Positions 16,143-23,337 of a stretch of DNA of 28,528 bases are shown here, piece after piece. The position numbers and the translations under genes were made by a program. Location of the stretch: the IMG/VR virus record IMGVR_UViG_3300038701_001414, positions 1 to 28,528 of that record, one strand, 5' to 3'. The notes below the pieces were generated by a model that had not been told where the DNA came from, searched no databases, and was given only the letters and a program-made list of their open reading frames with translations. Numbering within the stretch: position 1 is the first letter of the stretch; each line of letters starts with the position of its first letter. The DNA comes from a virus.

Positions 16143-16460
16143 TTATTTGTATTTTTTGCTCGTATGATAGTCGAGCCTCTCGAGCTTTGCATTCGGGGGA
16201 TGAGGACGACAGAAATCAATTGCATCAAGGAGGGAGGCTGCTTTCTCTCTGGCTTTGATAATAAATGGCTGGTAATGATCAGGGACATCTGGCTCAGGAT
16301 AGTTATTGATTGCATCGATAAACAAATTGACCAGCATAAGTGATTCTTTGTAAAAAGCGACCTGAGCTTTGAATGTGGGAGCGTTGCTGAGTCGATCAAC
16401 ATGCTGAGTTGCTTTCTTTCTCCGCTTCTTCACATTGGCTGTGTAACTTTTCCAGTTCAT
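16143..16460 (-). CDS. Small helical protein upstream of terminase, unknown
   Basis: 105 residues starting MNWKSYTANVKKRRKKATQH, with a very basic first 20 residues and several helices (AQVAFYKESLMLVNLFIDAIN; KAREKAASLLDAIDF). No family recognised. It lies directly before the terminase small subunit and has a 4-base gap to it. The ATG at 16475 is preceded by a chance GGAGGGGGGAG from the neighbouring inverted repeat; 16460 has the genome's usual AATAAAAACAATATG context and is preferred. A DNA-binding packaging helper is possible but unproven. Confidence 0.6.
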   Translation of the reverse strand: MNWKSYTANVKKRRKKATQHVDRLSNAPTFKAQVAFYKESLMLVNLFIDAINNYPEPDVPDHYQPFIIKAREKAASLLDAIDFCRPHPPNAKLERLDYHTSKKYK

Positions 16461-16482
16461 ATTGTTTTTATTCATCTCCCCC

Positions 16483-16566
16483 CTCCCCTACCGCATGATG
16501 CCCCCGAAAAATGGGGCTCAGGGGGCTTTTATTTATTTTGCGACGCAGGGTAGGGGAGTAGGGGAG
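16483..16566. repeat. G/C-rich inverted repeat, terminator-like on plus strand
   Basis: CTCCCCTACC (16483-16492) is repeated inverted at 16549-16558, and a second GTAGGGGAG lies at 16558-16566. Inside it GCCCCC (16500-16505) pairs with GGGGGC (16521-16526), followed on the plus strand by TTTTATTTATTTT, a plus-oriented terminator shape. The distal arms lie in the last codons of the 16529-16843 gene. There is no plus-strand gene nearby that would need it. Confidence 0.6.
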
Positions 16567-16843
16567 TCATCGGCATGTTTTGGCTTGATGCTTTTGCTGC
16601 CACAGTTAAGACGAGAGAATGCATCACTCCGTTGTTGCCCCGATAGTTCATTGCAAAAGTTCCATGTTCGAGCAGCATTTTCATCATTTGATGCTCTATC
16701 TTTTTGTGAGTCTTGAATCTTTCATCGATCCCCTTGAGTTTAGCGAGTTCTTGAGTCAGCTCACTGACTTTCTTTTCCTCAACCTCAAGCAGATCAATGG
16801 TGTGATTGATTGTCGTCTCACATTGTTCGCAGGGGCATTTCAT
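16529..16843 (-). CDS. Small coiled-coil protein with N-terminal CPCEQC motif
   Basis: 104 residues. It begins MKCPCEQCETTINH, with three Cys and a His that could hold a metal. A coiled coil follows (LLEVEEKKVSELTQELAKLKGI), then a helical segment with several Met. The last codons (TPLLPYPASQNK) are encoded by the arms of the inverted repeat, so the protein end may be shaped by the DNA element. No family recognised. It sits among small genes upstream of the terminase. Confidence 0.55.
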   Translation of the reverse strand: MKCPCEQCETTINHTIDLLEVEEKKVSELTQELAKLKGIDERFKTHKKIEHQMMKMLLEHGTFAMNYRGNNGVMHSLVLTVAAKASSQNMPMTPLLPYPASQNK

Positions 16844-16849
16844 ATGTTT

Positions 16850-17092
16850 CTATTTTGTTTCAGGGCTTGATCCATCTACACGCTGAAAAAACCAGCATGC
16901 AGTCCTGACGGGTAAGAGGGTTTCTATTTTATAATTGACGACATCACAAGGCTGCTCATGATCCATGCTTGTCACTGGCACAGCCCAAATGAAAGCCGCA
17001 AGAAAACCAAAACCGAAAGCCACGCCGACAAGTGAAAGGATAATCCCAATGGCTTCAATGATTTGAGTGATTGTATCTTCTTTTTTATTCAT
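16850..17092 (-). CDS. Small single-pass membrane protein
   Basis: 80 residues starting MNKKEDTITQIIEAIGIILS. One hydrophobic segment of about 30 residues (IIEAIGIILSLVGVAFGFGFLAAFIWAVP, about 10-38) is likely a membrane span. A 40-residue soluble tail with two Cys follows. The ATG at 17128 would overlap the neighbouring basic-protein gene; 17092 follows its stop (AAATAAATCTATG). Function unknown. Confidence 0.6.
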   Translation of the reverse strand: MNKKEDTITQIIEAIGIILSLVGVAFGFGFLAAFIWAVPVTSMDHEQPCDVVNYKIETLLPVRTACWFFQRVDGSSPETK

Positions 17093-17096
17093 AGAT

Positions 17097-17261
17097 TTAT
17101 TTTTTATGTGATTCAAGCAATGCCTCATGAGCGATCCGCTTCGCTTCTTTCTTTGCAGCTCGCCTTTTGGCTCCGTCTTTCATTTTCTTGAGATCTTTGT
17201 CTTGACGTTGTTTTTTGTGGATTGCTTGAGACTTGCTCAATGGGAACATTCTTTTTTTCAT
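17097..17261 (-). CDS. Very basic 54-residue protein
   Basis: A short gene read directly from the gap. The protein (MKKRMFPLSKSQAIHKKQRQ...) is about 40% Lys, Arg or His and predicted helical, ending ALLESHKK. Its ATG overlaps the stop of the upstream membrane-protein gene (ATGA). It may bind nucleic acid, by composition only. Confidence 0.6.
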   Translation of the reverse strand: MKKRMFPLSKSQAIHKKQRQDKDLKKMKDGAKRRAAKKEAKRIAHEALLESHKK

Positions 17262-17410
17262 AGGTTTCTTTTTTTCATCCTCTCTTTTACCCAGTCTTTA
17301 GGCTCAAGAAAAGGAGTCATTTTGATTAGCCAGATAATGCCGACAGCGAGAGCAAATTCAAAGGCGACTTGCCTGAATGCCTCGCCAATTTGTTCAAGAT
17401 CTTTTTTCAT
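17258..17410 (-). CDS. Small membrane protein, 50 residues
   Basis: A short gene read directly from the gap. The protein MKKDLEQIGEAFRQVAFEFA... has one hydrophobic segment (VAFEFALAVGIIWLI) and a basic C-terminus (VKERMKKRNL), so the C-terminus is likely cytoplasmic. It overlaps the upstream gene by 17 bases and the downstream gene by ATGA, which supports coding. Function unknown. Confidence 0.6.
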   Translation of the reverse strand: MKKDLEQIGEAFRQVAFEFALAVGIIWLIKMTPFLEPKDWVKERMKKRNL

Positions 17411-17585
17411 ATTCTTTTGGTTCTATGGCACGTTTAAGCTGATAAACCTCTGCCCTCAACGAGAGCATGTCAGCATAAGTCTCTTTGCTCCTTGCCCGAC
17501 CACTTTCGACCTTATTGATGAATTTGTTTGCGATCACAATCACGCTGTTAGCGAGAGCGACACATTGCTTTTGTTCTCTTGTCAT
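17394..17585 (-). CDS. Small helical protein, unknown
   Basis: 63 residues (MTREQKQCVALANSVIVIAN...), helical throughout and probably a short coiled coil (TYADMLSLRAEVYQLKRAIE). It sits 2 bases after the ParB-like gene and overlaps the next gene. No family recognised. Confidence 0.55.
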   Translation of the reverse strand: MTREQKQCVALANSVIVIANKFINKVESGRARSKETYADMLSLRAEVYQLKRAIEPKEYEKRS

Positions 17586-17587
17586 AG

Positions 17588-18316
17588 CTATTCAAGTGAA
17601 AAGATTAGATTCTGCTCTTGAAATTCTGCAAGGTCCATCGGCTGAATGCTCTCATAGTTCTCATCGACCCTGACTTTCACATTTACCCCTGCATCGATTT
17701 GCAGCGATACAGTACGAGCCTGACCACTTTTGCTGACCTCCTCGATTGTTTTGAGCATGCGAATGATGTTGAATAACCTCTCAGGAGATCCAACGAATTT
17801 CGCTTTGAAATTGCCGATGTTAGGATCATTGCTTGTCCCCTCCTCTTCTGGCTGTGATGGTGTTGTATTATCAAGATTTGCTGCAATAACAGTATTGAGA
17901 GCCAGTGGGGGAGCGACATCCAAATGATAATGCTGAAGAGGGATCTGATCAGCGAGAGGATGAACAAGATCAGTCAGCTTGTCTCCGTCGTAATGACCGA
18001 CATGATCATTGTCAGATAGAGCATATTCAAGCATTTTCGCTTCATTCTGCTCACAATAGACGACTGTGCAATTCGCAGTCTCTCTCCCCATTTCTTTCAA
18101 TACAGAAAGCCTTTGATTCCCACCGATTACGATGTGATCCTCAGTGACCAGCAGAGGCTTATATTGCCCTAATCTCTGGACCTGCTCTCGCAATCGCTTG
18201 AGATCATTGTCTGTTGTTTTTCTCGGGTTTTTATCCCACGGCTTGAGATTGTCGATATCAATGACGACATTGTGAGTAATTCGAGGCGGATTTGTTGCAA
18301 ATGTTTCGTTTTCCAT
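17588..18316 (-). CDS. ParB-like nuclease/CTPase-fold domain protein
   Basis: 242 residues. The N-terminal 100 residues carry the ParB/sulfiredoxin signature: DIDNLKPWDKNPRK, LREQVQRLGQYKPLLV, and the box VIGGNQRLSVLKEMG (GGNQRL at about 65-70). Residues 150-242 are a separate alpha/beta region without a helix-turn-helix. Phages often place such single-ParB-domain genes just upstream of terminase. In that setting, roles in DNA nicking, packaging or modification have been proposed, rather than segregation. It is the second gene of the unit from the promoter at 18.73 kb. No ParA partner is visible. Confidence 0.8.
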   Translation of the reverse strand: MENETFATNPPRITHNVVIDIDNLKPWDKNPRKTTDNDLKRLREQVQRLGQYKPLLVTEDHIVIGGNQRLSVLKEMGRETANCTVVYCEQNEAKMLEYALSDNDHVGHYDGDKLTDLVHPLADQIPLQHYHLDVAPPLALNTVIAANLDNTTPSQPEEEGTSNDPNIGNFKAKFVGSPERLFNIIRMLKTIEEVSKSGQARTVSLQIDAGVNVKVRVDENYESIQPMDLAEFQEQNLIFSLE

Positions 18317-18348
18317 AGTGTTGACAATTTATGTTCTTTTGTGACGTA

Positions 18349-18699
18349 TTATGTCCTGAATGATGTTGAATAAGTCATCCCCGCATTCAGCCTTGTTTTT
18401 ATGCTCTTCATGAGGACGAAAGCATGGGAGAATTTCCAGTCATCGAATAGCAAAATGTCGATGAACATTGACTCAGTGCTTTTTATATGAATCAGCTGAA
18501 TCATTCCCTTTTCAATGATCCATGAAGTGACATCCCTGTCGTCATCGATCATATCCTGATGAGCTGTCTGAGCGATGACCTTGAATCCATCTGTCTCATC
18601 GATTGATTCTCTGATTCGATTCTCTATGTATGAAAAATTTAAGTCCCGAGGTAGCCTGAAAAACTTTCCCGAGATGTGCCACATTTGATCAGTGTGCAT
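18349..18699 (-). CDS. 116-residue protein, faintly AdoMet-decarboxylase-like
   Basis: First gene downstream of the promoter at 18.73 kb. The alpha/beta order resembles the small AdoMet decarboxylase (SpeD) fold: strand HISGKFFRL, helix, strand GFKVIAQTAHQ, then GMIQLIHIKSTESMFIDILLFDD and a last helix. The catalytic ESH of SpeD reads ESM here, so an active enzyme of that type is unlikely. The resemblance is from pattern only and could be chance. The start follows AACCAATATG with a leader under 15 bases. Called unknown. Confidence 0.55.
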   Translation of the reverse strand: MHTDQMWHISGKFFRLPRDLNFSYIENRIRESIDETDGFKVIAQTAHQDMIDDDRDVTSWIIEKGMIQLIHIKSTESMFIDILLFDDWKFSHAFVLMKSIKTRLNAGMTYSTSFRT

Positions 18700-18713
18700 A
18701 TTGGTTTGTGTTT

Positions 18714-18743
18714 ATGATAACAAATGATGATATAAGATGACAA
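18714..18743 (-). promoter_or_regulatory. Promoter for ParB-terminase unit
   Basis: On the minus strand TTGTCA (18738-18743), an 18-bp spacer and TATCAT (18714-18719), with TG at the extended -10. It begins just after the terminator at 18.75 kb, a terminator-then-promoter junction between two units. Transcription would start only about 8-10 bases before the ATG at 18699. Confidence 0.6.
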
Positions 18744-18744
18744 T

Positions 18745-18772
18745 AAAAAAGAAAGGGGCAGTTAGCCCCTTT
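18745..18772 (-). terminator. Rho-independent terminator of the early unit
   Basis: On the minus strand AAAGGGGC and GCCCCTTT form a perfect 8-bp stem with loop TAACT, followed by CTTTTTT. It lies a few bases after the stop of the coiled-coil gene. The opposite strand also has a T-rich end, so it may work both ways. Confidence 0.9.
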
Positions 18773-18776
18773 GTTT

Positions 18777-19310
18777 TTATCCTTGACTTTCTTCCGATGG
18801 TTCAGCTGCTTCAGGGGCTGGCTCATCCATTGTTTCTGGAGCTGGTTCAGGAGTTGTTTCTGGTTCTTGTTCCTCTTTCTCTACTGGTGGAGCAGGTTTG
18901 ACTTTCCCGTCCTTATAAAACTCGTCTTTCACATAAGCAGCAAGCTTCCGCTTTGTGTTTGCTTGTTCTCTCAGAGAATTACATTGACCTCTTAACTCAT
19001 CGAGCTTTGCTTCGTAATTTGAGCATTGATTGTTATTAGATGAGATTTGATGCTCAAGTTCTTTCACTTTGTCTCGATCTTCTTTTTTGTGAGATCCCTC
19101 TAATGAAGTGACCTCTGCTCGAAGCTCTCCTCTTTTGACAATACACTTATCGATCTCTGCCTGTAGAGCAGGGAATTGAGCTTCTGCATTTTCGGCTGTC
19201 AGCTCGAAGTCATAAGCCTCGAATTCCAGCTTCTTGATTCGTTTCTCTTTGAATTCTGGCAATTGACCAGCGTCAGCTGGATATTGCTTTTCTTTTGTTT
19301 CTTCACTCAT
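18777..19310 (-). CDS. Coiled-coil protein with acidic Pro-rich tail
   Basis: 177 residues. Residues about 40-130 are a long coiled coil (ALQAEIDKCIVKRGELRAEV; KVKELEHQISSNNNQCSNYE). The last 40 are disordered, rich in Pro, Glu and Ala (PVEKEEQEPETTPEPAPE). Last gene of the early unit, immediately before its terminator and next to the exonuclease gene. Coiled-coil proteins in this position sometimes modulate nucleases, but no such family match is claimed. Confidence 0.6.
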   Translation of the reverse strand: MSEETKEKQYPADAGQLPEFKEKRIKKLEFEAYDFELTAENAEAQFPALQAEIDKCIVKRGELRAEVTSLEGSHKKEDRDKVKELEHQISSNNNQCSNYEAKLDELRGQCNSLREQANTKRKLAAYVKDEFYKDGKVKPAPPVEKEEQEPETTPEPAPETMDEPAPEAAEPSEESQG

Positions 19311-19337
19311 AGTTTTTTTGTTTAATGATTAGAGTGA

Positions 19338-20045
19338 TTAGCTTGTTAAGGCGAGGATCGATGCTCTCACATCTTTGTCCTCTGTGACACTCATCAGCCA
19401 ATTCAGATACTTGCCATCAGTCCGCAGCACATCCTCAAGAGGTTTCCCCTTGTATTTACCAAATGGGAGTGATGACATCAATATCGGCTCCTGAGTCATC
19501 TTGATCATTTGACTAATAGCAGCATCGTCATCTCCTGTAAGTTCTTTTCTCAGCAGCTTGAAGAGTTCCTCTAATACGAGAACATCAGCCAGAGCGTCAT
19601 GAGGAGCAAGCCCCATCAGGTCCACCTTGAGACCTTTCTCATAACGTAGGAATTGCAGTGAGTGGGAGCTCAAGTCTTTCCAGATATGACGAGCGATCCT
19701 GTATGTGCAGATATAAGATCCGAGAGTGATTCCCTCTCGTCGCAGCATTTCCACATCAAAAGCAGCATTGTGAGCAACAAAGATTTTTCCGTCATTTATA
19801 GCTTCAGAGATGATTGTCTTTGAGTCCGATTGCCCGAAAGGTGCAGCATCAGAAAGATCGTCCTCAGTGATGTGATGAATGGCTTTTGCGGATGACTTGA
19901 TTTCAGTGGGAGGTGTAATGAGCTCAACGAATTGAGTCCCGAGCACTTGATTTGCGAGAGCGATTTGCAACAGGCGATCTTTCTGACCTGCTCCTGTTGT
20001 CTCAGTATCAAAAAAAATAAGGTCTTTGTATTTTTTCATAGTCAT
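19338..20045 (-). CDS. DnaQ-family 3'-5' exonuclease with C-terminal DUF3820-like domain
   Basis: 235 residues. The DEDDh exonuclease core is complete: Exo I FFDTETTG (Asp and Glu about 13 and 15), Exo II VAHNAAFDVEML (Asp about 96) and Exo III PHDALAD (His and Asp about 148-153). The last 45 residues (LPFGKYKGKPLEDVLRTDGKY) match the small G-K-Y-K-G-x-P-L domain often attached to phage exonucleases. It probably trims DNA or RNA ends in replication or recombination; no polymerase is visible in the window. Start 20045 follows AAATAAAAATATG; earlier in-frame ATGs lie inside the upstream gene. Confidence 0.85.
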   Translation of the reverse strand: MTMKKYKDLIFFDTETTGAGQKDRLLQIALANQVLGTQFVELITPPTEIKSSAKAIHHITEDDLSDAAPFGQSDSKTIISEAINDGKIFVAHNAAFDVEMLRREGITLGSYICTYRIARHIWKDLSSHSLQFLRYEKGLKVDLMGLAPHDALADVLVLEELFKLLRKELTGDDDAAISQMIKMTQEPILMSSLPFGKYKGKPLEDVLRTDGKYLNWLMSVTEDKDVRASILALTS

Positions 20046-20049
20046 ATTT

Positions 20050-20214
20050 TTATTTATCAAAGATTGATTTTTGGTCTGGATTGTGATTTTCTTGTTTTCT
20101 TCTGCATTTGCGACAGACTCGAGCAAGAGCTATTGCTTTGCTAAATGACTGCCTTTTGGGAGCAGGCTTCTCGCAATCCCTGCATTCGTAGAAATATAGT
20201 CGTCGCTCTCTCAT
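20050..20214 (-). CDS. Small Zn-ribbon protein, 54 residues
   Basis: Read directly from the gap. MRERRLYFYECRDCEKPAPK...ARVCRKCRRKQ contains two C-x2-C pairs separated by about 20 residues and many Arg/Lys, a four-Cys zinc ribbon likely to bind nucleic acid. The ATG overlaps the upstream stop (ATGA), and it ends 5 bases before the exonuclease start. Function unknown. Confidence 0.65.
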   Translation of the reverse strand: MRERRLYFYECRDCEKPAPKRQSFSKAIALARVCRKCRRKQENHNPDQKSIFDK

Positions 20215-20414
20215 AGGTTCTTGGACCTCCCGAGAAATCCTGTATTTCTTGGAGTGTCATTTTGAATCAATAAGTCTCCGCACATTTTGCAGATGCCCCC
20301 GCCTGATCCATCGAGCCGAATATATCCTCGCATTTGAGTGGTCCCGTGTTTAGGGCAGGCAACAGTTGCATCAATTAGCTGCTCGAGCTTGATGATAGGG
20401 CTCTCTATTCTCAT
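20211..20414 (-). CDS. Small zinc-binding protein
   Basis: 67 residues with CPKHG and CKMCG (positions about 19 and 42), a three-Cys-one-His zinc site, plus a Gly-rich turn (RLDGSGGGI). It overlaps both neighbours by ATGA, so it is part of a tightly coupled run. No named family. Confidence 0.6.
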   Translation of the reverse strand: MRIESPIIKLEQLIDATVACPKHGTTQMRGYIRLDGSGGGICKMCGDLLIQNDTPRNTGFLGRSKNL

Positions 20415-20728
20415 AGGTTTGATATTTGATAAATACTCAGCAGCACTCTCATCATCTCAGCAATAGCCAGCAATGAGATAGCTGCAACAACTAAGATCTG
20501 GAAGATATCAATTTTATACCCGACTGACTTCACTCTCTTGACCATGAAATCTCTTGACTTGATCATCGCCTTGTCTGTCGACTTTGCAATGGTGTCGACA
20601 ATATCATGAGCAGCAATGGCAGTTGATTCCTCCTCTGTCTCAATGATTAGGGGCTCGTCGCAAATGGTCCCGAGCTGATACTGAGTGACTTTATTTTCTT
20701 CTCGTCTGATTGTTTTATGTATTTTCAT
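20411..20728 (-). CDS. Membrane-anchored protein, unknown
   Basis: 105 residues. The first 70 are soluble and helical (IVDTIAKSTDKAMIKSRDFMVKR), followed by one hydrophobic segment (IFQILVVAAISLLAIAEMMRVLL). That makes it tail-anchored with the bulk in the cytoplasm. ATGA overlaps on both sides. No family recognised. Confidence 0.55.
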   Translation of the reverse strand: MKIHKTIRREENKVTQYQLGTICDEPLIIETEEESTAIAAHDIVDTIAKSTDKAMIKSRDFMVKRVKSVGYKIDIFQILVVAAISLLAIAEMMRVLLSIYQISNL

Positions 20729-21069
20729 AAAAATTTTTTGATTCCATTTATTAGCTCAGCGAGTTTCTCGCAGGTCTCAGTTCCGCTCATTCGAAGTTTT
20801 CCGCTGTAATACCCGCCATCTGTCTTTTTCTCTCTAACATCAAAACCGAATGACGAGAGTCCCATAACAGAAACGAAAAGATCTGATGACAATATCCCTC
20901 TCTGAATAGGACCAAAACTTTTTGCCTTATAGTTGAACAACAGATCCAACTGAGTCCCCGCCTGATCAGTCCATGCAATCAATACAGGCTGACCAGTGGA
21001 CAAGATGAATGCGATCTCTTTGTAAGTCGAGGGATCATTGATGACAGTGTTGAATTCGTCTGTTTTCAT
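20725..21069 (-). CDS. Unknown early protein, 114 residues
   Basis: MKTDEFNTVINDPSTYKEIA... is soluble alpha/beta (FILSTGQPVLIAWTDQAGTQ; LDLLFNYKAKSFGPIQRG) with a C-terminal helix. Its stop overlaps the next ATG. No family recognised; by position an early-phase function. Confidence 0.5.
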   Translation of the reverse strand: MKTDEFNTVINDPSTYKEIAFILSTGQPVLIAWTDQAGTQLDLLFNYKAKSFGPIQRGILSSDLFVSVMGLSSFGFDVREKKTDGGYYSGKLRMSGTETCEKLAELINGIKKFL

Positions 21070-21075
21070 ATAAAT

Positions 21076-21429
21076 TTACATGTAAAAGCTCATATAGTGA
21101 TAGTCCTGATCTTCTTTCTCTGACCAGATGGCTGCCATTAAGTCCCCCCATGCTCGATAGGTAAGCAATAGCACCTGACCATCTGAGAATTTAGGGACAT
21201 TGTTTTCTTGATGTTGATGCTGCTCCCCTGTGGTCCGACGACCTTGTTCAAGGACACTCGCTCGGACCGCTTCGATATACGGAAATGCCTCAGGCTTAAA
21301 TGTCGCCTTGTAGTCCGCCCATCGCATTCCGTCATCAAAGAATCCTCCTGACCATCCGATCTGTTTTGAATTGTTTTCAACGTCTGAATGAGTGACCCAT
21401 TCGACGACTTTGATTGTTGATTGTGTCAT
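21076..21429 (-). CDS. Unknown early protein, 117 residues
   Basis: MTQSTIKVVEWVTHSDVENN... is rich in Trp and Tyr, with a short His/Gln-rich middle (GEQHQHQENN) and an aromatic end (DYHYMSFYM). No motif is recognised. Its ATG overlaps the upstream stop (ATGA). Confidence 0.5.
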   Translation of the reverse strand: MTQSTIKVVEWVTHSDVENNSKQIGWSGGFFDDGMRWADYKATFKPEAFPYIEAVRASVLEQGRRTTGEQHQHQENNVPKFSDGQVLLLTYRAWGDLMAAIWSEKEDQDYHYMSFYM

Positions 21430-21875
21430 AGCAATTGTTCTTGTTCATTTGTAAAAAATTCGCTCTTGACCCCTAGCACAGCAGCCATTGCTGAGTAAGT
21501 TTCTTTTGATGAGATGAAATGAGCTCTCGCTTCCCTCTCGATCTTCTCAAGGAATGATCGAGCCTCATCTTCAGTGAAAGGGATCCAGTACCCTGTACGA
21601 TTAGAGACAATAGGCAAGGCATAGATCACTCGCAACTCTCTGACAATTTGTCTGACTTTTCTGAGCGTGCTTTCGTGGGAGTCTATAGCGTCGGGATCTT
21701 TGTGATGCTTGCCGACTTTCGCTTGCATTGCCAATTCTTTTTGCTTGATCTTTCTGCCTGAATATGAGTATTGAACAATCAAGTTTGCAACGTCTTTTTG
21801 TTCTTGGCTCATCATGTGACTTTTTGCAGTTGCTTTTGTCACGGCTTCTTTCAGCCTTTCTTGATAGCTTTTCAT
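21426..21875 (-). CDS. Winged-helix-like DNA-binding protein
   Basis: 149 residues from the ATG at 21875. Residues about 20-110 contain helices followed by STLRKVRQIVRELRVIYALPIVSNRTGYWI, the pattern of a recognition helix and a two-strand wing. The same pattern appears in phage replication-associated proteins of the type V-R-x-x-I-x-x-L-R-x-x-x-G. A helical tail (EDEARSFLEKIEREARAHFI) follows. A longer reading from 21986 would overlap the upstream membrane-protein gene. It may organise replication, as it lies near the RecA-like ATPase. Moderate certainty. Confidence 0.6.
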   Translation of the reverse strand: MKSYQERLKEAVTKATAKSHMMSQEQKDVANLIVQYSYSGRKIKQKELAMQAKVGKHHKDPDAIDSHESTLRKVRQIVRELRVIYALPIVSNRTGYWIPFTEDEARSFLEKIEREARAHFISSKETYSAMAAVLGVKSEFFTNEQEQLL

Positions 21876-21876
21876 A

Positions 21877-22035
21877 TTAGAATTGAATACCGAATCCATA
21901 GTGAAGAATTGCGACGAGTGTGACAGCAAATCCGACAGCGAGCATTGTTGCGATGCATGCTTGATTTGCTCTCGCCTCTTGTTCAAGTTCTAGCTTTGTT
22001 TTATGTCTTAAAATATATTGTTTTTTGGTTTTCAT
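21877..22035 (-). CDS. Small membrane protein, 52 residues
   Basis: Read directly from the gap. MKTKKQYILRHKTKLELEQE...CIATMLAVGFAVTLVAILHY has a basic first half and one membrane span near the end. It carries the conserved leader GTACACTGATATG and ends one base before the next ATG. Its size and composition fit phage-encoded regulators of host membranes, but no function is known. Confidence 0.6.
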   Translation of the reverse strand: MKTKKQYILRHKTKLELEQEARANQACIATMLAVGFAVTLVAILHYGFGIQF

Positions 22036-22045
22036 ATCAGTGTAC
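22033..22045 (-). promoter_or_regulatory. Conserved 5' leader motif, copy 1
   Basis: Minus-strand GTACACTGATATG, preceded by AATAAAC and ending in the start codon of the 22035 gene. Two further copies precede the ATPase gene (23323-23335) and the 25248 gene (25246-25258). Confidence 0.5.
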
Positions 22046-22047
22046 GT

Positions 22048-23325
22048 TTATTTTTGATTAGCTTGATTTTTTGCGATGGCTTCTTGTCTGCCTTTCTCCA
22101 TCATTTCTCTCCTCGAGTTTCCAGTCTCTTTGTCATCGTCGATGACTTCTCCTCCTAGATCAGAGGCAACATCTGCTGCTGATCTTTCTTGTTTAGCCTC
22201 CGCTGGAGCGGGCTCCGTGGATGCCTCAGCCTGACTTGCGTCAGCACCTTGTGCAGCATCTTGCCCGCTACCAGTAGAAGCAGTATCAACTTTCCCATCA
22301 GCTAGATCCTCAGCAATCTGCTGATCTTTTTCACTCCAACCTCCATCTTTGGGAGGAGTCTCGTCACTCTCCCCCTGTGGTGGTGTCCCTTGTGAATCAT
22401 CAGATGAGTCGTTGTCATTTTTAGGTTCCTCTTTCTTCAGCTCTTCAGTACCAGCGAATAGATCAGCAATTGTTTCGAAGTTTTCCTCTACTAGATCGAA
22501 GCCTGTCCACTCTTTCACTTTGATCGGGAATGTTTCTCCATCCATAGGATTCAGTCCGAGCCGTCTCGCTTCTTTCACAATTCGCCTTTTAATAGCAGCA
22601 TAATCCTTTGGAGCGGGAGCCCCTGATTCATTCCATTCAGCGAGTCGCTTCCCATATTCCTCTGTGATAATTTCTTCAGGTTTATCTTGAAATAGACCAG
22701 TCCGATCTTTCGTCGACTGAGCAAGATGTGAGACAGCCAGCTCGAAAGCGATAGTCATCTCATAGTCGAACCCCTCTCGAGTGATGGCTTTCATTCCCAT
22801 CTTCTCAGGGACATTGACTGTTTTTCCTTTCCGCTCTTTTTGATTCATCACATATTCTTGTTTCGATCTTCCACAACAAATGACATGAACAGATGAGTCA
22901 AGGATTGAGTTGATGAATTTGTTATGTCGTGGAGTCATTTCTCCCCACACTGTAAATTTGTTTCTCCCATCAACTGATCGCTGCTCGACCATTTCAAGGA
23001 TTCCTCCCTCTCCTTGCCATTCATGAGTGATTGAGTCGATGATGATGACTTCCATCCCAGCCTCTTCAGCTGCATGTATAGCCTCAATATATCTCTCAGG
23101 AGTGAATGGAGGCGGAAGAGTGATCACGTTGTAGTCTCCCAGATGAGAATACAGATCAGCTGATCCATGCTCAGTGTCAATGACACATACTTTATTCAAA
23201 TCGCCGACGAGTCCTTTTGCCAGCATTAAGGCTGAATAAGTTTTCCCTGATCCACTTGGACCAAAGATTCCGACTCTTAGCTTTGCTTGTTTTCGCTCTG
23301 CTTTTCGCAATTGTAGTGTAGACAT
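22048..23325 (-). CDS. RecA-like ATPase of the Sak4/AAA_24 type
   Basis: 425 residues. Walker A GPSGSGKT (22-29), an Asp-Thr-Glu-His-Gly segment (VIDTEHGSADLY), Walker B VIIIDSIT (93-100) followed by HEW, and MTPRHNKFI in the position of the sensor region. This is the single-domain RecA-like family found in many phages near recombination genes; the related Sak4 proteins act in single-strand annealing or recombination. Residues about 280-425 form a disordered, acidic and Gln/Ala-rich tail, which may bind partner proteins. It carries the conserved leader and follows the small DNA-binding gene. Confidence 0.85.
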   Translation of the reverse strand: MSTLQLRKAERKQAKLRVGIFGPSGSGKTYSALMLAKGLVGDLNKVCVIDTEHGSADLYSHLGDYNVITLPPPFTPERYIEAIHAAEEAGMEVIIIDSITHEWQGEGGILEMVEQRSVDGRNKFTVWGEMTPRHNKFINSILDSSVHVICCGRSKQEYVMNQKERKGKTVNVPEKMGMKAITREGFDYEMTIAFELAVSHLAQSTKDRTGLFQDKPEEIITEEYGKRLAEWNESGAPAPKDYAAIKRRIVKEARRLGLNPMDGETFPIKVKEWTGFDLVEENFETIADLFAGTEELKKEEPKNDNDSSDDSQGTPPQGESDETPPKDGGWSEKDQQIAEDLADGKVDTASTGSGQDAAQGADASQAEASTEPAPAEAKQERSAADVASDLGGEVIDDDKETGNSRREMMEKGRQEAIAKNQANQK

Positions 23326-23335
23326 ATCAGTGTAC
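23323..23335 (-). promoter_or_regulatory. Conserved 5' leader motif, copy 2
   Basis: Minus-strand GTACACTGATATG, preceded by AATAAAA and ending in the start codon of the RecA-like ATPase. Identical in 13 bases to the copy at 22033-22045. Confidence 0.5.
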
Positions 23336-23337
23336 TT

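Noticed and set aside
15479-16402. A 307-residue version of the small terminase protein
   Set aside because: The first 88 residues would be read across the neighbouring gene in another frame and look like shadow sequence; the ATG at 16138 has the usual leader.
18323-18354. TTGACA on the plus strand with TATTAT downstream
   Set aside because: The spacing is 20 bp and the direction is antisense to the ParB unit with no gene behind it.
14119-21429. Possible recoding of TGA as an amino acid, as in some uncultured bacteria
   Set aside because: TGA ends several well-supported genes in ATGA overlaps (14119, 20211, 20411, 20725, 21426), which fits the standard code.
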